The notes beneath the pieces were generated by a model, which worked only from the letters and a program-made list of their open reading frames with translations, searched no databases and was not told the origin of the DNA. Made by a program: the position numbers and the translations under genes. Source: an uncultured Solobacterium sp. (lineage in GTDB: Bacteria > Bacillota_I > Bacilli_A > Erysipelotrichales > Erysipelotrichaceae). Taken from it: DNA of 7,123 nt. The stretch is taken from positions 1-7,123 of the forward strand of contig CAJJTI010000099.1 in NCBI GenBank assembly GCA_905194705.1. Reading direction: 5' to 3'. Positions 1 to 4,276 of this stretch are shown here, in pieces. Position 1 is the first letter of the stretch. Each line of letters opens with the position of its first letter.

Positions 1-99
1 GATATCAACTAAAATTTTAAAAACAAGATATTCCTCATGTAATTTTAAAAGAAGCACAAACCTCAACAAATTTTAAATAGTCGATTATTCCTGATTCTT

Positions 100-108
100 T
101 GTTATAAT
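100..108 (+). promoter_or_regulatory. Extended -10 promoter for the Lys-rich protein gene
   Basis: A perfect TATAAT hexamer at 103-108 is preceded by TGT at 100-102, giving the extended -10 pattern TGnTATAAT. No good -35 is visible at the right spacing (the best is TCGATT at 81-86, 3 of 6 matches), which is acceptable for an extended -10 promoter. Transcription would begin near 115, giving a leader of about 19 bases that contains the GGGAG ribosome site at 122-126. Inferred from consensus matching only. Confidence 0.7.
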
Positions 109-133
109 AGAGATGTTAAGTGGGAGAAATAAC

Positions 134-547
134 ATGGCAAAGAAAAAAGTAGAAACAGAAAAAGAAACAAAAAAAGCAGCTAAAGCTACTAAATGTACAA
201 AGACTGCTAAGACAGCTAAAACAACTGAAAAGAAGACAACAGCTAAAAAAGCTGCTGTAGTAAAACAAGACAAGCAAAAGTATATGGATGTAATCAATTG
301 GAAGAAGTGGGAAGCTCACCACATGAATTGGTTATATATCGAAATCAATGCTGGTGACTTGAATACTGAAATTGAAACTGGTGTAGCAAATCTTAAAACA
401 TGTTGCGAAGCAATTCGTGAATGTATGCTTGAAGGTGATGAATTCATCGAAGAGCCAGCACGTAAGACAGGTGCTTCACTAACAGTTCGCTACTATTGCG
501 ATAACTTAAGTGAAGATCGTCGTAAATATTCAGAAGTAAATGCATAA
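134..547 (+). CDS. Small protein with Lys/Thr/Ala-rich N-terminal tail and unrecognised C-terminal domain
   Basis: This is a 137-residue protein. I chose ATG 134 because GGGAG (122-126) sits 7 bases upstream. The in-frame ATG at 113 lies at the predicted transcription start and would have no ribosome site. Residues 1-48 are low-complexity: 17 Lys, 10 Thr and 9 Ala by count, with short KKA/TAK units, so this part is strongly basic and probably disordered. Such tails are known in bacterial histone H1-like and other nucleic-acid-binding proteins. Residues 49-137 look like a folded domain of mixed charge, with Trp56, Trp59 and Trp66, a Cys-Cys pair at 90-91, and a segment near 116-131 (LTVRYYCDNLSEDRRK). 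There is no signal peptide or membrane segment. It is monocistronic, with its own promoter and terminator. Nucleic-acid binding is suggested by the tail alone, and I do not recognise the family. Confidence 0.85.
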   Translation: MAKKKVETEKETKKAAKATKCTKTAKTAKTTEKKTTAKKAAVVKQDKQKYMDVINWKKWEAHHMNWLYIEINAGDLNTEIETGVANLKTCCEAIRECMLEGDEFIEEPARKTGASLTVRYYCDNLSEDRRKYSEVNA

Positions 548-577
548 AAAAGGACTGATTTGATTCAGTCCTTTTTT
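546..577. terminator. Bidirectional intrinsic terminator between convergent genes
   Basis: A 13-bp perfect stem pairs AAAAAAGGACTGA (546-558) with TCAGTCCTTTTTT (565-577) around a 6-base loop. The GC-containing core is GGACTGA/TCAGTCC. The A-run and T-run flank it symmetrically, so a U-tract results on either strand. It begins within the stop codon of the plus-strand gene (545-547), and its 3' arm contains the stop codon of the minus-strand gene (567-565). It can therefore end both transcripts. Confidence 0.93.
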
Positions 578-1071
578 GTGAGAGAAATAGAAATAATAGT
601 GATAAATATCCATTCAGATAAACCATTAATACTCATACATGTTGTAATATAAACAAAATCTAACAAAAATAGAATACAAATAATATTTCTATTGTGGCTA
701 TCAAGATAAAATATCGCTATATATTCAAGAATCATAATGCAAAACGATATAACCCCAAAGAATAAATGTATATTTGATGTGACTGGTTCACTCTTGTTAT
801 AGGGTGTAAAAAATGTCATTAACATTAAGACTAGTAAGAATAAATTATAAATTAACCATTTTTTTTGCTTGATATAAACAGGTTTTTTGTTATAAAACAA
901 ATAAGTTAAAAATAACATACTAGGTAATATACAGAAGCTGGATAATAATTTTGCATTTGTATCATTGATAAGCCCTGTGTAATTGAATTTTATAGGACTG
1001 AAAAATATATATGGGATAAATAGGAGTATTGGTATCAGAAATCCTAATACTTGATTGATTTTTTTTGACAT
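565..1071 (-). CDS. Unrecognised small multi-pass membrane protein
   Basis: A 168-residue, very hydrophobic protein read on the minus strand from ATG 1071 to TGA at 567-565. Predicted membrane segments by eye lie near residues 7-25, 42-60, 72-90, 101-123, 129-147 and perhaps 151-165, separated by short polar or Lys-containing loops, with a charged C-terminus (TKKD). This gives about five or six helices and no recognisable catalytic motif. The frame stays open for 37 more codons upstream, into pheA, but offers no start with a ribosome site there, and the predicted promoter lies just before 1071. No Shine-Dalgarno sequence precedes ATG 1071, and the predicted transcription start falls on the A of the ATG, so the mRNA may be leaderless. 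The gene converges on the Lys-rich protein gene and is divergent from pheA. Its function is unknown. I believe it is real because of its length, regular hydrophobic pattern, promoter and terminator. Confidence 0.7.
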   Translation of the reverse strand: MSKKINQVLGFLIPILLFIPYIFFSPIKFNYTGLINDTNAKLLSSFCILPSMLFLTYLFYNKKPVYIKQKKWLIYNLFLLVLMLMTFFTPYNKSEPVTSNIHLFFGVISFCIMILEYIAIFYLDSHNRNIICILFLLDFVYITTCMSINGLSEWIFITIISISLTKKD

Positions 1072-1079
1072 ATTAGAAT
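1051..1079 (+). promoter_or_regulatory. Probable pheA promoter
   Basis: TTGATT (1051-1056, 4 of 6 matches) and TAGAAT (1074-1079, 5 of 6) are separated by exactly 17 bases. The predicted start near 1086 gives a leader of about 19 bases that includes the pheA ribosome site GAGG (1095-1098). A perfect TTGACA at 1065-1070 with TGTAAA at 1088-1093 is an alternative, but its start near 1100 would exclude the ribosome site. Confidence 0.5.
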
Positions 1080-1086
1080 TATACCA
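1078..1086 (-). promoter_or_regulatory. Extended -10 promoter for the minus-strand membrane protein gene
   Basis: Read on the minus strand, 1086-1078 is TGGTATAAT, a complete extended -10 element. The -35 region is poor. The hexamer (1083-1078) shares bases 1078-1079 with the predicted pheA -10 on the other strand, so the two promoters should exclude each other. The predicted start is near 1071, the first base of the gene's ATG. Confidence 0.5.
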
Positions 1087-1104
1087 TTGTAAATGAGGTA
1101 ATTT

Positions 1105-1938
1105 ATGGCGATTAAAGTTGGATATCAAGGTAAAAATGGAACATTTAGTGAAATTGCTGTATTGAAATATTTTGAAAATCAAAAAATAGAACCAATTGGT
1201 TTTACTAATTTTATTGATATTTTTAATGCATGCGATAAAGGTGAAATAGACTATGCCCTTGTGCCGGTAGAAAATACAACAACAGGTATTATTTCGAGAA
1301 CTTATGATTTATTTAAATATCATCATGTTTATGCAGTAGGGGAAATTAATGTACCTATTCGTCAGGATTTAATCGTTGTGCCAGGAACAAAACTTGAAGA
1401 AATTACAGAAGTGTACAGTCATCCAGAAGCTCTAAGCCAGTGTCAGATTTTTTTTAGAGAACATCCTTCTATTCGTACGATTGCTTATCAAGATACAGCG
1501 AAAAGTGTTCAGTATGTTAAAGAATGCAATGTACATGAGAAAGCTGCTTTAGGAAGTGAAAGAGCTGCCGAATATTATGGTATGGAATCTTTAATCAGCA
1601 GTGTTCAGGACAGTAATTCCAACATTACACGTTTTTTATGCATAACAAATAAAAAAGAATTCAGTGATGATGCAAATAAAACGAGCTTAATGATTATTTT
1701 AAAGCATCAACCTGGAGAGCTTTATCATATACTTGGGATACTTGCAAAATATAATATCAACTTGTTGAAACTTGAATCTAGACCAATACCAGGACAAATA
1801 TTCCATTATTGTTTCTATATTGATTTCACAGGTAATATCAATGATCCTTTTACAAAAGATTGCTTAAGAGTAATTAATGAACACAGTGAAAAAGTTCAAG
1901 TTTTAGGATGCTATAAAGCTGCTGATGTAGAATTATAA
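1105..1938 (+). CDS. pheA: Prephenate dehydratase (monofunctional, with ACT domain)
   Basis: A 277-residue cytoplasmic enzyme that decarboxylates and dehydrates prephenate to phenylpyruvate, the committed step to phenylalanine. The catalytic lobes cover about residues 3-180: GYQGKNGTFSE (6-16), VPVENTTTG (53-61), YSHPEALSQC (104-113), DTAKS (130-134) and the family TRF motif within NSNITRF (171-177), whose Thr175 is the expected catalytic residue. A C-terminal ACT domain follows (about 193-272) with the phenylalanine-binding ESRP motif at 224-227, so feedback inhibition by Phe is expected. No chorismate mutase domain is fused. The length is normal for the stand-alone Firmicute type. GAGG (1095-1098) lies 6 bases before ATG 1105. 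No convincing terminator follows directly, so its transcript probably runs into the aro leader and meets the terminator at 2133-2164. Confidence 0.96.
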   Translation: MAIKVGYQGKNGTFSEIAVLKYFENQKIEPIGFTNFIDIFNACDKGEIDYALVPVENTTTGIISRTYDLFKYHHVYAVGEINVPIRQDLIVVPGTKLEEITEVYSHPEALSQCQIFFREHPSIRTIAYQDTAKSVQYVKECNVHEKAALGSERAAEYYGMESLISSVQDSNSNITRFLCITNKKEFSDDANKTSLMIILKHQPGELYHILGILAKYNINLLKLESRPIPGQIFHYCFYIDFTGNINDPFTKDCLRVINEHSEKVQVLGCYKAADVEL

Positions 1939-1966
1939 AGAAATGAAAAAACTTTCAGAAATACTT

Positions 1967-2007
1967 TTGAAATATTTGTAGACAACCATATCTTTTGGGT
2001 GTAGATT
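1967..2007 (+). promoter_or_regulatory. Candidate promoter(s) for the aro operon leader
   Basis: Two overlapping sigma-A-like candidates are visible. One is TTGAAA (1967-1972), 16 bases, TATCTT (1989-1994), with a start near 2001. The other is TAGACA (1979-1984), 17 bases, TAGATT (2002-2007), with a start near 2014, just before the leader peptide ATG. Both have 5 of 6 matches at -35 and 4 of 6 at -10. Which one is used, or whether the leader is only transcribed from pheA, cannot be settled by reading. Confidence 0.4.
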
Positions 2008-2014
2008 AATAACT

Positions 2015-2065
2015 ATGAAAAACATAAATAACGCATTTGCGTATTATTACTTTTACTTTAGATAG
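2015..2065 (+). CDS. Tyr/Phe-rich leader peptide of the aro operon attenuator
   Basis: A 16-codon frame, ATG 2015 to TAG 2063-2065, encodes MKNINNAFAYYYFYFR. Seven of 16 residues are aromatic: Phe8, Tyr10-12, Phe13, Tyr14 and Phe15, and six of these are consecutive codons (2042-2059). The layout, with MKN at the start and a clustered run of regulatory codons near the end, resembles E. coli PheL. The frame precedes alternating stems and a terminator ahead of an aromatic biosynthesis operon, which is what a transcription-attenuation leader peptide looks like. The ribosome site is weak: GGGTG (1997-2001) is 13 bases from the ATG. If the downstream promoter candidate is used, the peptide would be translated from a nearly leaderless mRNA. 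The peptide itself probably has no function; its translation rate is the signal. Translation is inferred, not shown. Confidence 0.85.
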   Translation: MKNINNAFAYYYFYFR

Positions 2066-2068
2066 TCA

Positions 2069-2094
2069 GGGCTGTTAATGATAGATAATAGCCC
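2069..2094 (+). promoter_or_regulatory. Attenuator stem A (protects the antiterminator)
   Basis: GGGCTGTTA (2069-2077) pairs with TAATAGCCC (2086-2094): nine consecutive pairs, four G-C and one G-U, with an 8-base loop. It starts four bases after the leader peptide stop codon, so a ribosome at the stop would block its 5' arm. When formed, it removes 2086-2090 from stem B. Confidence 0.75.
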
Positions 2095-2118
2095 ATTTCA
2101 TGTTGAGGTATTATCTAT
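2081..2118 (+). promoter_or_regulatory. Attenuator stem B (anti-antiterminator)
   Basis: ATAGATAATA (2081-2090) is a perfect 10-base complement of TATTATCTAT (2109-2118), with an 18-base loop. It cannot coexist with stem A, and it captures most of the 5' arm of antiterminator C. When it forms, terminator D is free to fold. Confidence 0.7.
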
Positions 2119-2151
2119 AGGAAAAAGTCTTCAAGCCATATGGATAATGCC
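2107..2151 (+). promoter_or_regulatory. Attenuator stem C (antiterminator)
   Basis: Positions 2107-2121 (GGTATTATCTATAGG) pair with 2136-2151: 13 pairs from 2107/2151 to 2119/2139, a single bulged A at 2138, then 2120/2137 and 2121/2136. Two of the pairs are G-U (2109/2149 and 2116/2142). The loop is 14 bases (2122-2135). The 3' arm takes in most of the terminator's 5' arm, the whole loop and the first two bases of its 3' arm, so C and D cannot coexist. Confidence 0.72.
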
Positions 2152-2164
2152 ATGTGGCTTTTTT
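2133..2164 (+). terminator. Regulated intrinsic terminator upstream of aroB (attenuator stem D)
   Basis: AAGCCATATGG (2133-2143) pairs with CCATGTGGCTT (2150-2160) in an 11-bp stem with one G-U pair and a 6-base loop, running into six consecutive T (2159-2164). It lies between pheA and aroB, and only 19 bases separate its end from the aroB ATG. No promoter can fit after it and still leave the aroB ribosome site on the mRNA, so aro operon transcripts must read through it. It probably also forms the 3' end of pheA transcripts. Confidence 0.92.
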
Positions 2165-2183
2165 ATTAGATATGGAGAAAAAT

Positions 2184-3188
2184 ATGGAAATTCAAGTAAA
2201 TACAAATCAAAGAACATATGCAATTCATTTAGAAAAAGGATCTCTTCATAGAGTGAAAGAGATAGTTAAACCAAAAGGTAGAGTATTTATTATCAGTGAT
2301 GATGGTGTACCTGAAAAATGGAAGAATATTTTACTTGAACAGTTTCCTGAAGCTTCAGTACATATCTTCAAAAATGGTGAAGCTTCAAAAAATATGCAAA
2401 CATATGAAGAAATATTACGACAAATGCTCGAAAGTAAGCTTTCACGAAAAGATACAGTTATAGCTTTAGGCGGAGGTGTTGTTGGAGATATAGCGGGACT
2501 ATCTGCTGCGACATATATGAGAGGAATAGAATATATCAACATTCCTACAACAACCTTATCTCAAATAGATTCCAGTATTGGTGGTAAGACAGCGATTGAC
2601 TTGGCGGGTATAAAAAATTGTGTTGGCTGCTTTTGGCAACCAAGTGCGGTAATTATTGATACCGATATCCTTAGCTCATTATGCAAAAGACAATTTAATA
2701 ACGGTTTAGCCGAAGCGGTTAAGACAGGTTTGATACTTGATAAAGAGTTATTTGAAATATTCGAAAAAGATGATTATGAGAATTATTTGGAAGAAATTAT
2801 TGGAAGAAGTTTACTTGCAAAAAAGAAAATTGTTGAGGAAGACGAAAGAGAAAGTGGAAATAGAAAGCTATTGAACTTTGGACATACATATGGACATGCA
2901 TATGAAAGTTATCACGAATTAGGTAAATATTTGCATGGTGAATGTGTGGCCATGGGCATGATGACAGTAATAAAAAATAAAGAAATAAAAAATCGGTTGG
3001 AAAAAGTATTAAAGAAATTATCTCTTCCAGCATGTTGTGATTATGATGATGAACAAATTGTTAATTTAATTCTAAATGATAAAAAAGCAGATCATACACA
3101 TGTAACAGTTGTACAGGTTGATGAAATTGGTAAAGGCCATTTAGAAGACTGGTCTATTGAAAAAATTAGGAAGGTGTTGGAAAAATGA
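2184..3188 (+). CDS. aroB: 3-dehydroquinate synthase
   Basis: A 334-residue NAD- and metal-dependent enzyme converting DAHP to 3-dehydroquinate, the second step of the shikimate pathway. I chose ATG 2184 because GGAG (2174-2177) lies 6 bases upstream. The frame is open back to a GTG at 2154, but that lies inside the terminator stem. Motifs in order: the nucleotide-binding ALGGGVVGDIAG (94-105), PTTTLSQIDSSIGGKTAID (121-139), GLAEAVK (174-180) with metal ligand Glu177, FGHTYGHAYE (232-241) with His234, and LHGECVAMG (250-258) with His251. All the expected zinc ligands are present. The length is slightly short for the family (about 340-370). The stop codon overlaps the aroC start as ATGA. It is the first gene after the attenuator. 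Confidence 0.97.
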   Translation: MEIQVNTNQRTYAIHLEKGSLHRVKEIVKPKGRVFIISDDGVPEKWKNILLEQFPEASVHIFKNGEASKNMQTYEEILRQMLESKLSRKDTVIALGGGVVGDIAGLSAATYMRGIEYINIPTTTLSQIDSSIGGKTAIDLAGIKNCVGCFWQPSAVIIDTDILSSLCKRQFNNGLAEAVKTGLILDKELFEIFEKDDYENYLEEIIGRSLLAKKKIVEEDERESGNRKLLNFGHTYGHAYESYHELGKYLHGECVAMGMMTVIKNKEIKNRLEKVLKKLSLPACCDYDDEQIVNLILNDKKADHTHVTVVQVDEIGKGHLEDWSIEKIRKVLEK

Positions 3189-4276
3189 AAAATGTAATCG
3201 GAAAAGAATTAACAATGACTTTATTTGGAGAATCTCATGGTGAAGCAATTGGTTGTGTACTTGACGGTATACCTTCTGGAATCAAGATTGATGAAGACTA
3301 TATCAATGAAAAAATGAATCAAAGAAAAGCTGTAGGTAAGATTTCAACAGGCAGACACGAGGCAGATGAAGTAAAGTTTCTGACAGGTGTATTTAATAGT
3401 TATTCTGAAGGAACACCTATTGCGATTGTTATTCAAAATACTAATGTTCATTCAAAAGATTATTCATCACTATCTAATATTGCTAGACCTTCACATGCTG
3501 ATTATGCGGCACATATTCGCTATTCAGGATATGAAGATGCAAGGGGTGGCGGACATTTCTCAGGGAGATTAACAGCTTCTATTGTCGCAGCAGGCTCAAT
3601 TATCAGATTTGCTTTAGAACAAAAAGGAATCATTATTGGAAGTCATATTCTTAATTTACATGGTATTAAAGATAAATCATTTACTGATTTAGAAAAAGAA
3701 ATTAATGAAGTAAACCATAAGCAATTTCCTGTATTAGATGAAGAAATTGGCAAGCAAATGAAACAAGAAATAGAAAATGCCAGAAATAGACAGGATTCTG
3801 TTGGAGGAATCTTAGAAACCGTTATTTCAGGTGTAGAAGCTGGTATTGGTGAACCAACATTCTCCTCGCTTGAAAGTATGTTATCAGAAGCAATGTTCTC
3901 AATACCTGCAGTAAAAGGAATTGAGTTTGGAAGTGGATTTGACTTTGCAAATATGTATGGTTCTGAAGCAAATGATGCCTGGATAATACAGGACAACAAA
4001 GTGATTACCAAAACGAATCATAATGGTGGTATAAATGGTGGTATTTCAAATGGTATGCCAATTACCTTCAAGACGGTAATTAAACCAACTCCATCTATCA
4101 GTTTAGAGCAAGATTCAGTAAATTATGAAACAAAAGAAAATGTTAAATTATCCATTTCTGGTAGACATGATCCAGCGATTATACATCGTGCTAGAGCTGT
4201 AGTAGATGCTATGACGGCATTAGTTATCGCTGATGCATATATGATGACTTATGGAAGAAAGTGGTTTGAAAAATGA
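3185..4276 (+). CDS. aroC: Chorismate synthase
   Basis: A 363-residue enzyme that eliminates phosphate from EPSP to make chorismate, using reduced FMN. Family landmarks: FGESHG (14-19) with catalytic His18; RPSHADYAAHIRYSG (101-115) with the second conserved His at 104; EDARGGGHFSGRLTA (117-131); SVGGILETVISGVEAGIGEP (205-224); the FMN-site HNGGINGGISNGMPI (279-293); and GRHDPAIIHRARAVVDAM (326-343). The size is normal and no insert is seen. The ribosome site is AAGGTG (3171-3176), inside the end of aroB, 8 bases before the ATG. The ATGA overlaps at both ends (with aroB and with aroE-aroK) indicate translational coupling. Confidence 0.97.
   Translation: MKNVIGKELTMTLFGESHGEAIGCVLDGIPSGIKIDEDYINEKMNQRKAVGKISTGRHEADEVKFLTGVFNSYSEGTPIAIVIQNTNVHSKDYSSLSNIARPSHADYAAHIRYSGYEDARGGGHFSGRLTASIVAAGSIIRFALEQKGIIIGSHILNLHGIKDKSFTDLEKEINEVNHKQFPVLDEEIGKQMKQEIENARNRQDSVGGILETVISGVEAGIGEPTFSSLESMLSEAMFSIPAVKGIEFGSGFDFANMYGSEANDAWIIQDNKVITKTNHNGGINGGISNGMPITFKTVIKPTPSISLEQDSVNYETKENVKLSISGRHDPAIIHRARAVVDAMTALVIADAYMMTYGRKWFEK

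Larger units (their letters stand above)
2015..2164 (+). promoter_or_regulatory. Ribosome-mediated transcription attenuator controlling the aro operon (Tyr/Phe-responsive, predicted)
   Basis: This region contains the leader peptide and four overlapping, mutually exclusive stems: A 2069-2077/2086-2094, B 2081-2090/2109-2118, C 2107-2121/2136-2151, D 2133-2143/2150-2160 plus a U-tract. A and B share 2086-2090; B's 3' arm lies inside C's 5' arm; C's 3' arm overlaps both arms of terminator D. A ribosome with the stop codon in its A site would reach to about 2075, assuming the usual footprint of about 15 bases past the first P-site base. That covers most of A's 5' arm. A ribosome waiting at any Tyr/Phe codon ends at about 2069 or earlier and leaves A free. 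Predicted outcome: aromatic starvation gives A and C, hence readthrough; sufficiency gives B and D, hence termination. Base pairing was read directly from the sequence. The regulatory logic is inferred and no folding energies were computed. Confidence 0.8.

Noticed and set aside
13..96. CRISPR-like array from the 28-base periodicity
   Set aside because: Only nine bases are exactly shared by all three units, no spacer/repeat division exists, and there are no cas genes nearby.
113..133. Upstream in-frame ATG at 113 as the start of the Lys-rich protein
   Set aside because: It lies at the predicted transcription start, only a few bases after the -10 hexamer, and has no ribosome site. ATG 134 has GGGAG at ideal spacing.
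116..322. Antisense Cys/Phe-rich frames opposite the Lys-rich tail
   Set aside because: They are complementary shadows of the AAA/AAG/ACA codon runs and have no start signals.
1072..1182. 5' extension of the minus-strand membrane protein into pheA
   Set aside because: The extension has no ribosome site, overlaps pheA coding sequence antisense, and would include the predicted promoter.
1953..1972. Hairpin TTTCAGAA/TTTTGAAA as a pheA terminator
   Set aside because: The stem is 8 bp with a single G-C pair and one G-U, and no T-run follows. It is too weak for an intrinsic terminator.
1986..2143. CCATAT (1986-1991) pairing with ATATGG (2138-2143) as a long-range antiterminator
   Set aside because: It is only six mostly A-T pairs over 150 bases. 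The local 15-bp stem C is a far better competitor of the terminator.
1939..2164. T-box riboswitch in the pheA-aroB gap
   Set aside because: I find no T-box core (AGGGTGGNACCGCG-like) sequence and no recognisable specifier stem. The leader peptide model explains the region better.
2154..2183. GTG at 2154 (or ATG at 2172) as the aroB start
   Set aside because: The GTG lies in the terminator stem and has no ribosome site. ATG 2184 has GGAG 6 bases upstream and begins at the normal start of the AroB fold.
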